Shown here piece after piece: positions 1-6,978 of a stretch of DNA of 20,941 bases. The DNA comes from a virus. Made by a program: the position numbers and the translations under genes. The DNA is taken from IMG/VR virus record IMGVR_UViG_3300006922_000237, positions 1-20,941 of that record; one strand, given 5' to 3'. The first letter of the stretch is position 1; each line of letters begins with the position of its first letter. Below the pieces are notes generated by a model. The model did no database searches, had not been told where the DNA came from, and saw only the letters and a program-made list of their open reading frames with translations.

Positions 1-241
1 CTTTATCATCTTCATATAGGTTTACCATTTTACCTAAAGGTTGATCCATATTGTGTTGATATAAATACTTTACACGACTTCCATTCTCCATAATCGTTTT
101 TGTATATGCACCTGGTGTAATTATATCACCATCGCTATCAACATTATTAAATACAGAACCATAACCTTTTACGATTCCACTCTTTTCATCGGCATCAACT
201 AATTCACCGATTGGACTTGACTTATATATTATATTTTCCAT
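1..241 (-). CDS. HK97-type prohead protease, N-terminal part (runs off window)
   Basis: Only the first 80 residues lie in the window; the gene continues past position 1. The visible part has the pattern of the HK97 (U35) prohead serine protease family: an early segment with GIVKGYGSVFNNVDSDGDII, then TPGAY, then KYLYQHNMDQPLGK, where His63 fits the catalytic His that precedes the conserved P-(I/L)-G. The catalytic Ser would lie outside the window. In the family this enzyme trims the scaffold and capsid N-terminus during head maturation. Its place after portal and MuF genes, and before where the major capsid gene should be, fits the usual head gene order. The ATG at 241 lies four bases after a TAnnTTTG box (246-253), so it may be expressed from its own start-proximal promoter. 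Family identity is fairly certain from motif and order. Confidence 0.85.
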   Translation of the reverse strand, partial: MENIIYKSSPIGELVDADEKSGIVKGYGSVFNNVDSDGDIITPGAYTKTIMENGSRVKYLYQHNMDQPLGKMVNLYEDDK

Positions 242-245
242 TTTA

Positions 246-253
246 CAAAGATA
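246..253 (-). promoter_or_regulatory. Bacteroidota-type -7 promoter element before prohead protease
   Basis: On the minus strand this reads TATCTTTG, a match to the Bacteroidota -7 consensus TAnnTTTG. Four bases (TAAA) separate it from the ATG of the protease gene. It starts immediately after the stop codon of the upstream 67-residue gene. I see no clear -33 TTG element. If used, transcription would start at or next to the start codon. Confidence 0.55.
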
Positions 254-457
254 TTAATTTTCTATATATTTATATTCTACTAAATCAAAAGCATTTATAT
301 CTTCTATTGCTTCTATTTTTCTTACATTGGCATTTTCTAACATTTCTATCAGTTTATCAATATCACCACCTGGAAAACTTATATCAGGAACTTCTGAATT
401 AGGGTGAAGCTCTAAATATTCATCTTGTAATTTTAATAATTTTTCAAAATCTTCCAT
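254..457 (-). CDS. Small acidic protein of unknown function between MuF and protease genes
   Basis: A 67-residue acidic, probably alpha-helical protein that I do not recognise. It contains a run EDFEKLLKLQDEYLELHPN followed by a central PDISFPGGDIDKL segment. There is no signal peptide or membrane segment. The start ATG at 457 comes two bases after the stop of the MuF-like gene (460), so it is probably translated by coupling within the head operon. The position between minor head protein and protease suggests a head-assembly accessory role, but nothing in the sequence shows it. The compact gene packing and intact frame support it as a real gene. Confidence 0.7.
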   Translation of the reverse strand: MEDFEKLLKLQDEYLELHPNSEVPDISFPGGDIDKLIEMLENANVRKIEAIEDINAFDLVEYKYIEN

Positions 458-459
458 AA

Positions 460-2085
460 TTATATTTTTGTTGGTGTAAACTGTCCAGTTTCTAATAATT
501 CATCTAATAAATCCATTGCTTCTTCAAAGAGTTTAGGAAAATATTTTTCCATCACTGGATTTCCATTGTATTTCCAGTCATACATATTCGCAAAGACCTC
601 TGCATAATCACCACCTTTTGCTTTTAAATAATAACCTTTCTTATGACCATATCCAAAGTTCTTCATTTTATTAATTGCACCAAAAAAATCGTTAGTCGAC
701 ACAAAGTACCATCTCAATTTATTATATGGTATGTTTGGCATTAATTTTTTTAAGTTTTGTAAGGGTGTATAAGTTGAAACACCTCGATTAATACTTCTCG
801 CTAAATTATCGCTTTGTAAAACTAATATTCCATTAGGATCAAGTTCTTTAAACATTTTTGACATTTGAGATGACAACCTCTTATTACTCATAAACCTTTC
901 TTTCCAATCGTTCATTTTGGCTTTAAATTTTGGGTGTGCTAAATATTCAGAACCTTGTCTATATGCTAATTTTCTTGTAGTATGTATTGAATGACCTATT
1001 TCGTGAACAAGAACTCGACTTCCGTTACCAATAGTCCACCAATTATTTTTTACTTTTTTTAAACCCAAATTAACACTATTTTTGGTTGGGAGATAAAAGT
1101 TACTTGTTCTGTTTTTATTAAGTATAAAGTTTACAGGTTTTACAAAATTTCTTAAATATCCATCATCTTTTGGTAGTTCAAAACCTAATCTTTTTAATTC
1201 ATCAATTTCTTTTGGATAAAAATTTGGTTTTCCTTCTTGCACCACTCTTTGCCTTGGAACTCTCACAGGAGTTGGTTCAATTCTTTGTGGAATACTTCCC
1301 TCAATAATTGCTTCTTTTGGAAAAGGTGCATTTGTACATCTACAATTTATTACATTAGCAGCACTTCCTCTACTATCACCTGGATATGCTAATTCCTCAC
1401 CACCCACTAAAAAGTTTTTATCCATATCGACTACTTGTCCATTTGCTTCAGCGTGGTCAATTCTTACTCTTTCATCTAAATTAGCTATCCACTCTTTTTG
1501 TAGGTTTTCTTTGCCAAAAACATCGGTGGCACTTTGATTAGTAGCATAGTTCGCAGCATTAGTACTTTCGGTTCTTACAATTCGTTTTGCATTTACAACC
1601 GACATATCTTTAAACTTCTTTCTTAATATTCTACCCGCTTGTACCTCATTCATTGATTGAAAGTCGGGGTCTGCCATATATCTTTTTAGTGTTTTTGTTA
1701 ATTCTTTTTTACGATTACCACCAACACTAACAACTCTTGTTCCCGCCACTTGACTACCTATGTATGCAAATTTTTGATTCCAAATATCCTCATATTCAAC
1801 ATCAATATTTTTAGTAATGTATTTGTCAAAGTTTTGTGCATACCACCTGGCAAACTTATTACCAACCTCTTGATAAAGTTCAACATAAAGATTTATTAAG
1901 TCGCTATTCTTAAATTTAGATTGTAGGTCAGGTATTTTTTTATTAGCTTTTAAAAACTCATCAATTATCTGATTGTTTTCACTAACAAGATATTTTACCC
2001 ATTTCTTATCTTGTTTAGCTTCTGCAATATCTAATTGATTAAGCCAATCTTTTTGATAATTTTTTTTGAATTTTTTAGTCAGCAT
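460..2085 (-). CDS. MuF-like minor head protein fused to a C-terminal zincin-like (HEIGH) domain
   Basis: A 541-residue protein. Residues about 60-255 carry the phage Mu gpF / SPP1 gp7-like head morphogenesis region, seen in NAKRIVRTESTNAANYA (165-181), the WIANLDERVRIDHAEANGQ segment (199-217) and the closing NVINCRCT (244-251). After a Pro/Arg-rich linker (about 255-285) comes a second domain, residues about 290-541. It has a metallopeptidase-like HEIGH motif at 361-365 with His368 close by, a DFFGAI...GYGHKKGYY stretch (466-486) and DYAEVFAN (493-500), where Glu496 is a candidate third zinc ligand. MuF proteins bind the portal and enter the head; tail-end toxin or enzyme domains on MuF proteins are known in other phages. 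The start overlaps the portal stop by 11 bases, so translation is probably coupled. The MuF assignment is strong; peptidase activity is inferred from motif only. Confidence 0.85.
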   Translation of the reverse strand: MLTKKFKKNYQKDWLNQLDIAEAKQDKKWVKYLVSENNQIIDEFLKANKKIPDLQSKFKNSDLINLYVELYQEVGNKFARWYAQNFDKYITKNIDVEYEDIWNQKFAYIGSQVAGTRVVSVGGNRKKELTKTLKRYMADPDFQSMNEVQAGRILRKKFKDMSVVNAKRIVRTESTNAANYATNQSATDVFGKENLQKEWIANLDERVRIDHAEANGQVVDMDKNFLVGGEELAYPGDSRGSAANVINCRCTNAPFPKEAIIEGSIPQRIEPTPVRVPRQRVVQEGKPNFYPKEIDELKRLGFELPKDDGYLRNFVKPVNFILNKNRTSNFYLPTKNSVNLGLKKVKNNWWTIGNGSRVLVHEIGHSIHTTRKLAYRQGSEYLAHPKFKAKMNDWKERFMSNKRLSSQMSKMFKELDPNGILVLQSDNLARSINRGVSTYTPLQNLKKLMPNIPYNKLRWYFVSTNDFFGAINKMKNFGYGHKKGYYLKAKGGDYAEVFANMYDWKYNGNPVMEKYFPKLFEEAMDLLDELLETGQFTPTKI

Positions 2086-3979
2086 TTTGAGAAATCTTTT
2101 TAGCCCAAGAAATCATTGCTTTACCACCCCAAAGATTATAAGCTACATACCCTTTGTCTTTATAAGGTTCGTTTCTATATTCTTCAGATATTTTTGCATT
2201 ATCCTCGTGTCTTGCTAAAAAGCTATGAATTCTTTTTACAGTATCAAGTGATATTGATTCTCTATTAGCTAATTGATTTGCTCGTTTCCAACCAACCTCT
2301 GTGCCACCTTTAACAACATCACGACCATATTTCTTTCTCCACTCTAACATTCTCTTTGCATTGTTAGTAGCACCTTGTGGATAATTATTATATGAATTTT
2401 GTTTAGATGTATATTCGTTGTCGTTTGTCTTTAATTCGTTTCCAGTTATTCTTTCATATTCTTCGTGTGATGCACACGGCATATAAACCTTATTTCCATT
2501 ATCATCGTGTGAATGAACACCTTGACAACCAATATCTTCTGCTCTTTCACTTGCTTCAACTCGAGTTGTATAAACATCTCTACGAACCTCTCTCTTAACA
2601 TCAAGAAGTTCATTATAATCTACTTTAACACTTTTAAAGTCCTCGCTAATAACCTCATCTTGTAATGGTACAAGGTTCATTGGAATATAATAATCGTTAA
2701 GTTTTTCATTGTCAGATTCAACACCATAACTCATTGCTTGTCTTTTTTCGTTTGGAGTTAGCCACCACGCTTGACTCATTTGCCCAACCACTTTATCCAT
2801 TTCTTCTTGCATTTCAGAAATACTGGAGTAATCAAAATCAATGTATAGTTTCTCGCCATAAGCAGGAACTAACCATCTGTTTAACTCATCTTTGATTTTA
2901 TTAAGTTCAGGGATTACTGCATTTTGATACAATGTCTTTTTAGCTTCGATTACATTGTTGTATGTAGAAGATTCCGTGTTGTTTAAAAGAACGGCAGGTA
3001 CAGAATAAATATTACATAAATCTTTAATACTTGCATTGTATTGTTCTATAAGAGATAAATCAGATGCAGACATTCCAAAGTTGATCCAAGATAGTTTCTT
3101 TGGTGTTATTACAATATCACCTGCACTGTTAGAGCCTTGATAGTTTTGTCTAAACTTCTCTTTTAATTGTTGTGCTTGTACTTCATTAATATCCCCCTCA
3201 TCACTCATAAGCACACCTCTTGCGGTTTGATTCTGTAAATACTTCGCACCAGTTGTAACTGCTTCGTTATTTGTATCTAATGATCTTAAACCTGCTTTAA
3301 GTGGCGACATTCCATACAAATGACTACCAGTTCCATCATAATAAGGGTTAAAATCTTTTATATGGCAAATATCCTCTGCTGCCATTTGATATTGTCCGTT
3401 ATAATCTAATGAGTATGATTTAACTGGGTCAAATATTCCACCACTATTAATTTCTACCTTTTGACTTGGTAATACATATAATTCTTTGAATTTACCTTGA
3501 TTAGCACCTGTATCAGGTTTTAAACCATAGATATATCGATTTCCAGTTAGTTTACCAAATGCAATTATTTCTTGAATCCAAGAATTGTATGATTGTGCAG
3601 GATTAGGTCTTGATAGTAATTCGTGCAATTCAGTATCTGCTACTTCTTCAAGGGCGTGTTTTCTTAATACCTCTGCTTTGTGTAACGCTGAACCATTTGC
3701 AATACCACTTGTCATAGATTTATACTTCTTTAAATCATTCTCACTTTTTATTTCATATATCTGAAATGGAATAGTCGCTGCCGTTTTAGCAATTAGATTT
3801 ACAATAGAATAAATTGTTGTGTTTTGTTGATACCCTTTTTCAATATATGTATTATCGTTTTCAGGATTCCAAATGATACTGTTTCCTATATAGTTATATA
3901 TCGCTTTATTAAACTCTGCATTAGTTTGTTGAAAATTCTTTGATATGAGTTTCTGAAATCTTGATAAAATTGATGCCAT
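2075..3979 (-). CDS. HK97-family phage portal protein with C-terminal extension
   Basis: A 634-residue protein. Residues about 30-430 match the HK97-type portal: YSIVNLIAKTAATIPFQIYE near the N-terminus, LLSRPNPAQSYNSWIQEII (121-139), the GNRYIYGL segment (146-153), LYGMSPLKAGL (221-231) and SVPAVLLNN (326-334). The portal is the 12-subunit ring at the head vertex through which DNA is packaged by terminase. The family is usually about 400-500 residues; here there are about 170 extra at the C-terminus. They hold a Cys/His-rich patch (GCQGVHSHDDNG...YMPCASHEEYER, 484-510) and a second basic domain (about 533-630) with GGTEVGWKRANQLANRE and YVAYNLWGGKAMISWAKK. The gene follows terminase and overlaps the MuF gene by 11 bases. 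A TAnnTTTG box lies 18 bases before the ATG. Confidence 0.92.
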   Translation of the reverse strand: MASILSRFQKLISKNFQQTNAEFNKAIYNYIGNSIIWNPENDNTYIEKGYQQNTTIYSIVNLIAKTAATIPFQIYEIKSENDLKKYKSMTSGIANGSALHKAEVLRKHALEEVADTELHELLSRPNPAQSYNSWIQEIIAFGKLTGNRYIYGLKPDTGANQGKFKELYVLPSQKVEINSGGIFDPVKSYSLDYNGQYQMAAEDICHIKDFNPYYDGTGSHLYGMSPLKAGLRSLDTNNEAVTTGAKYLQNQTARGVLMSDEGDINEVQAQQLKEKFRQNYQGSNSAGDIVITPKKLSWINFGMSASDLSLIEQYNASIKDLCNIYSVPAVLLNNTESSTYNNVIEAKKTLYQNAVIPELNKIKDELNRWLVPAYGEKLYIDFDYSSISEMQEEMDKVVGQMSQAWWLTPNEKRQAMSYGVESDNEKLNDYYIPMNLVPLQDEVISEDFKSVKVDYNELLDVKREVRRDVYTTRVEASERAEDIGCQGVHSHDDNGNKVYMPCASHEEYERITGNELKTNDNEYTSKQNSYNNYPQGATNNAKRMLEWRKKYGRDVVKGGTEVGWKRANQLANRESISLDTVKRIHSFLARHEDNAKISEEYRNEPYKDKGYVAYNLWGGKAMISWAKKISQNAD

Positions 3980-3997
3980 CGAATAACTTTTATTTTA

Positions 3998-4005
3998 CAA
4001 AAATA
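3998..4005 (-). promoter_or_regulatory. Bacteroidota-type -7 promoter element before portal
   Basis: Minus strand TATTTTTG, a match to TAnnTTTG, in the 30-base gap between the large terminase stop (4010) and the portal ATG (3979). The distance to the ATG is 18 bases, so unlike most of the boxes here it would give a short A-rich leader. Confidence 0.5.
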
Positions 4006-4009
4006 CTAA

Positions 4010-5194
4010 TTAAATTACAAAAAAGTTTTCTTTCTTACCAAAGGAGGAATAAACTGCATAACGAATAGAATCCATTAAATGATTTTCCTTGTCTTGTGGC
4101 TTGTTTATTATTGTTCCATCTTTTAATTGTTCCCAATAATAGCTTTGATATTCTCGTAATATATTCTTTGATTCATTGCTTACATAAATATCAAACTCTT
4201 TTAACTTAGATATTCCCGCATTTATACTTCCTTGCCCTTTTGTTGCAGGTTTTATATACAATCCCAATCTTCTCATCTCCTCAATAGATTTAGGTTCAGC
4301 AGAATCAGCGTAAGTAATTACCTCGCCATACCCTTTAGCTTTTAATATATCTACAATGTCGCTATTGGTTAAACCTTTTTGGTATAATATCTCGTGCAAA
4401 TAAACCCTATCGTGCTTTTTAAAGACAAGAACACAAGCAGTTGGATCATTACTATACCCATAGTCAATTCCGACTATTCCCTCTACATCTAAATCAAATT
4501 CAGGAAACTCATCATAATCAATGAATGTCCAGTTGTTAAATATTTGTCTTGCACTAAAGATTGCTTTTAATCCCTCTCCATATACTCTCCAATAATCAGG
4601 ATCACGAAGTTTCATTCTTTCTATTTCATTGACCAGTTCTTTTGATAAGAAGTTGTTGTCCTTGTATGTTGTTACCCAAGTATCGCAATCATCTCTTGGA
4701 ATTAGGTCATTATATATCCAGTGGATTGGATCTGATGGGTTAAAATCAACAATAACCATATCGGTTGTTCTCATATTGATTTGGCGAAAATCCTCTATGT
4801 TTAATTCATTGCCCTCGTTTAAGAATGCAATGTTTCTTTTACGACCACGAATCTTTTGAGGTTCATCTACCGAAAGAAACTCAATAAGATGATTATTATA
4901 CTTAAAAGTATTATCGGCTTTGTTATGTACTCCTGAAAAATAAATACCTGTTTCTTGTAGCACTATCATTATATCTCTCATTACAGAACCTCTTAATGCA
5001 GGTAATGTCTTACGGACAATAGAGATGGTCAAAGGTTTCTTTGATGTTGTAATAAGATAAACCAGGTATTGACAAACGGCTACTGTTTTTCCTGACCTTG
5101 TTCCTCCTTGATGGACTTTAAATCTTTTTTCTGATCTAATAAGGTCGTAGAATTGCCTATTGCATCTTTGTTCAACTTTCTTGGTGGTGTCCAT
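4010..5194 (-). CDS. terL: Terminase large subunit (ATPase and nuclease)
   Basis: A 394-residue DNA-packaging motor. The ATPase domain shows a Walker A motif, HQGGTRSGKTVAV (28-40), and a Walker B-like NIAFLNE (121-127) ending in the catalytic Glu. The C-terminal RNase H-like nuclease shows GIDYGYSNDPTA with Asp244, YADSAEP with Asp297 and HLMDSIRYA with Asp375, a plausible metal-binding acidic triad. The length fits the PBSX/Terminase_3-6 type of terminase. The protein docks on the portal, cuts concatemeric DNA and pumps it into the head. Its first 38 codons, including the whole Walker A motif, overlap the small terminase gene by 115 bases in another frame. No later ATG precedes Walker A, so the overlap must be real if the small terminase is full length. 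Confidence 0.95.
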   Translation of the reverse strand: MDTTKKVEQRCNRQFYDLIRSEKRFKVHQGGTRSGKTVAVCQYLVYLITTSKKPLTISIVRKTLPALRGSVMRDIMIVLQETGIYFSGVHNKADNTFKYNNHLIEFLSVDEPQKIRGRKRNIAFLNEGNELNIEDFRQINMRTTDMVIVDFNPSDPIHWIYNDLIPRDDCDTWVTTYKDNNFLSKELVNEIERMKLRDPDYWRVYGEGLKAIFSARQIFNNWTFIDYDEFPEFDLDVEGIVGIDYGYSNDPTACVLVFKKHDRVYLHEILYQKGLTNSDIVDILKAKGYGEVITYADSAEPKSIEEMRRLGLYIKPATKGQGSINAGISKLKEFDIYVSNESKNILREYQSYYWEQLKDGTIINKPQDKENHLMDSIRYAVYSSFGKKENFFVI

Positions 5195-5523
5195 TCTATA
5201 ATGGTTGATTTAATTTGATTGTCGTGTACTATCTCGCTTCTTTCAACATAACCACGTTTCTTTCCTTTTGTCTTTAAAAGAAAGATTGTAGCGGTTGTGT
5301 TGCCCTCACTTATTTGTTTATGGAGTTGTGATTCAGCAAAATCAAGAGCAATGTTCTCAATATCTTTTACTTGCTTTGCAAACTCCTCATCTTCTTTTAA
5401 ATACTTGTAAAAGGTAGTTCTATTGATTCCAACTTTCTTACAAGTAGTTGTAACAACTCCCAATGATTTTTCTAATGCTTCAAGAATTGCTTTTTTAGTG
5501 TGTTGCTTTTTGTTTGTTTTCAC
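5080..5523 (-). CDS. terS: Terminase small subunit-like DNA-binding protein (GTG start)
   Basis: A 147-residue protein whose N-terminal half has a helix-turn-helix of the small terminase type: KKAILEALEKSLGVVTTTCKK followed by GINRTTFYKYLKEDEEFA, then a helical segment (IENIALDFAESQLHKQISEGN) and a typical TATIFLLKTKGKKRGYVE end of the core. Small terminase subunits bind the packaging site and hand DNA to the large subunit, which is encoded next. I place the start at GTG 5523 rather than at ATG 5559 or 5538. The codons from 5559 form the 3' arm and T run of a terminator hairpin, and the ATG at 5538 overlaps the -7 promoter box. GTG 5523 sits four bases after that box, the same spacing seen at four other genes. 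The 3' end overlaps the large terminase gene by 115 bases. Confidence 0.82.
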   Translation of the reverse strand: MKTNKKQHTKKAILEALEKSLGVVTTTCKKVGINRTTFYKYLKEDEEFAKQVKDIENIALDFAESQLHKQISEGNTTATIFLLKTKGKKRGYVERSEIVHDNQIKSTIIEWTPPRKLNKDAIGNSTTLLDQKKDLKSIKEEQGQEKQ

Positions 5524-5527
5524 TTTA

Positions 5528-5535
5528 CAAAAATA
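5528..5535 (-). promoter_or_regulatory. Bacteroidota-type promoter starting the packaging/head operon
   Basis: Minus strand TATTTTTG, a match to TAnnTTTG, four bases (TAAA) before the GTG of the small terminase. A TTG lies 21 bases upstream, inside the terminator hairpin, at a plausible -33 position. A terminator directly upstream makes this the likely start of the packaging and head transcription unit. Confidence 0.65.
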
Positions 5536-5538
5536 CAT

Positions 5539-5567
5539 AAAAAAACCCCACTTAAACAAGCAGGGTT
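5539..5567 (-). terminator. Rho-independent terminator between accessory genes and terminase
   Basis: On the minus strand AACCC pairs with GGGTT, an inner CTT pairs with AAG around a GTTT loop with a TG/TG internal mismatch, and a run of seven T follows. It lies after the 119-residue gene (stop at 5625) and immediately before the small terminase promoter, so it separates two transcription units. Confidence 0.7.
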
Positions 5568-5624
5568 AAAAACCAGGTTTCATAACTTCCTATTATCTTT
5601 CACAGTTTATGTCGGAAAGTGGTT

Positions 5625-5984
5625 TTAGTCAGTACTATATTTTTTAATTTTTTTAATCCATTCGGTAATATCTTTTTTGGTTTGCCAACCTGAAACATTA
5701 CCATACTCATCAGAAAATATATTTAATGACATAAGTTCATTGCAACTATCCAATATAGCAATTTCAAAATCTACTATACCATCTCCGTAAAAACCATCAC
5801 CACCTGCAACAGATAATGTTAGTCCATTGTCAAAAGTATATCTTGATCTTTTTTCTCCAAACATTCCAGTTTTGAATGTTAGTTCCTCAAATGTATTAAC
5901 ATCTAAAGGTTCATTATTTTTAATTTTATTTACATCTTTTAATAATTTTATAAATTCTTCTTTTTTATATTCTGTAAAACTCAT
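5625..5984 (-). CDS. Conserved-looking small protein of unknown function
   Basis: A 119-residue soluble protein that I cannot assign. After a charged helical N-terminus (about 1-35) it looks mainly beta: RSRYTFDNGLTLSVAGG, then GFYGDGIVDFEIAILDS, then a C-terminal GNVSGWQTKKDITEWIKKI helix. Proteins with a similar layout (a glycine-rich strand pair followed by an FE(I/V)A(I/V)L strand and a final helix) occur among phage hypothetical proteins, but I know no function. It starts 22 bases after a strong hairpin (6006-6024) and is followed by a terminator (5539-5567), so it is the last gene of its unit. No signal peptide or membrane segment is seen. Confidence 0.7.
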   Translation of the reverse strand: MSFTEYKKEEFIKLLKDVNKIKNNEPLDVNTFEELTFKTGMFGEKRSRYTFDNGLTLSVAGGDGFYGDGIVDFEIAILDSCNELMSLNIFSDEYGNVSGWQTKKDITEWIKKIKKYSTD

Positions 5985-6005
5985 TATAATTGTATTTAGT
6001 TAAAT

Positions 6006-6024
6006 GGGGGTGATTTTCACCCCC
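6006..6024 (-). terminator. Strong 8-bp GC-rich hairpin, terminator- or attenuator-like
   Basis: GGGGGTGA and TCACCCCC form a perfect 8-bp stem around a three-base loop. It lies 30 bases after the stop of the 188-residue gene and 22 bases before the 119-residue gene. On the minus strand the 3' flank is ATTTAACTAA, a weak T tract, so termination may be partial; it could instead protect the upstream mRNA end. Confidence 0.5.
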
Positions 6025-6053
6025 TTGATTTTATAACAATGATTTAGGGCTAA

Positions 6054-6620
6054 TTATAAATCATATTCTTTTCTTGTTTGCCAATTATCATTGGAAATTT
6101 GCATATAAATATTATCCCATTTTTTTACATTGGAATAACCAATGCCTTTTATTTTTCTTATACCCACCCAAACTTTTTTTCCAAACCAATCATCAAAATT
6201 TATTTCTGAATAAAAATCACGAATAATTACTGGAACATTTTTAGCTTTACGATTTGTTGATTTTGCAACTTGATGTAAAATGTGCCATTTCATTCTTTTA
6301 CAATGATCTGAAGTATCATAGCCATATTCTACTAATTTATCTAAAGCAAATTTATCACATCTAAATTCACTAATAGTTCTTGGTTTTACTCTACCATCTA
6401 TAATGTGTTTTATCTCGTGAAAACAAACAGATAATCTGTCTGTATCAGTTGGTCTTGGAATTTCTATTTCACTTTGTTTATTAGCATTTAATCTGCTATT
6501 GTAAGCACAACCACTTGAAGTAGTTCGCCATTTTTTAACTACTATGTTGTATTTCTTAAAATATTTTTGCAAAATTTTCATTGCATTTTTTTCAAAATTT
6601 TCTTTTTCTATTTTTTTCAT
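6054..6620 (-). CDS. HExxH zincin-like putative metallopeptidase (ImmA/IrrE-like layout)
   Basis: A 188-residue protein with a zinc-peptidase-like core: RLSVCFHEIKHIIDG holds the HExxH motif (HEIKH), followed about 15 residues later by ISEFRCDKFALDKLVEYGYD, where the Glu of SEFRCDKFA sits where a third zinc ligand of a gluzincin would be. This HExxH...E-x3-(D/E)-x-FA arrangement resembles ImmA/IrrE-type phage peptidases and M48-like small zincins. The second half is basic, with WGIRK/IGYSNVKKW-like segments, and is not recognised. There is no membrane segment or signal peptide, so it should act in the cytoplasm. It lies in an accessory block, not next to a recognisable repressor gene, so an anti-repressor role is unproved. 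Enzyme activity is inferred from motif alone. Confidence 0.65.
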   Translation of the reverse strand: MKKIEKENFEKNAMKILQKYFKKYNIVVKKWRTTSSGCAYNSRLNANKQSEIEIPRPTDTDRLSVCFHEIKHIIDGRVKPRTISEFRCDKFALDKLVEYGYDTSDHCKRMKWHILHQVAKSTNRKAKNVPVIIRDFYSEINFDDWFGKKVWVGIRKIKGIGYSNVKKWDNIYMQISNDNWQTRKEYDL

Positions 6621-6629
6621 TTTTAGTTA

Positions 6630-6866
6630 TTATAAATTAATTATTGTTGTTCTTGTGTTAATACCAGTAGTATCAATGTCATCAAAATCATTATCACTTT
6701 CCTCTTTAGAAAGAGTAAATAAACTTGCATTCATTTTAATCATAAAGTTGTAAAGAGTTTTCATATATTTTTTTGCCTCTACAAGAGATGTAAAATATTC
6801 GTTAGATTCTTTTATTCCCTCTCCTAAAGAGTAAACTCTATATCTTGTTTTTGTGTTGTTTTTCAT
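6630..6866 (-). CDS. Small protein of unknown function (ATG 6866 preferred)
   Basis: A 78-residue protein that I do not recognise. The N-terminal half is basic (MKNNTKTRYRVYSLGEG), the middle is helical (LVEAKKYMKTLYNFMIKMN) and the tail is acidic then Thr-rich (SDNDFDDIDTTG). A longer reading with a TTG start at 6890 is possible, but that TTG overlaps the TATATTTG promoter box at 6888-6895, so I prefer the ATG at 6866, which leaves a 21-base A-rich leader. It ends nine bases before the metallopeptidase-like gene and likely forms one unit with it. Confidence 0.62.
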   Translation of the reverse strand: MKNNTKTRYRVYSLGEGIKESNEYFTSLVEAKKYMKTLYNFMIKMNASLFTLSKEESDNDFDDIDTTGINTRTTIINL

Positions 6867-6887
6867 ATCGTTGTTTTTAATAATACT

Positions 6888-6895
6888 CAAATATA
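6888..6895 (-). promoter_or_regulatory. Bacteroidota-type promoter for the small accessory unit
   Basis: Minus strand TATATTTG, a match to TAnnTTTG, 21 bases before ATG 6866. It sits in the longest intergenic stretch of the window (6867-6978), which is extremely AT-rich and carries a 13-base palindrome upstream (6957-6969). Confidence 0.55.
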
Positions 6896-6956
6896 AAGAT
6901 TATTTTACAATATAAAAAATATTTTATGTAAATAATTAGTAAATAATTGCTAACTA

Positions 6957-6969
6957 ATTGATAATCAAT
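6957..6969. repeat. Short perfect palindrome in AT-rich intergenic region
   Basis: ATTGATAATCAAT is a perfect inverted repeat around one central base. It lies about 60 bases upstream of the TATATTTG box. Nearby are two direct copies of TAAATAATT (A or G next). An operator is possible; in such AT-rich DNA a chance origin is also possible. Confidence 0.3.
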
Positions 6970-6978
6970 GAGAAAAAT

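Noticed and set aside
1020-2085. Reading the MuF-zincin protein as two genes
   Set aside because: The frame is continuous with no start codon and gap between the domains, and a Pro/Arg-rich linker joins them.
6867-6890. TTG start for the 78-residue gene
   Set aside because: The TTG overlaps the TATATTTG promoter box, so it would lie at or before the transcription start.
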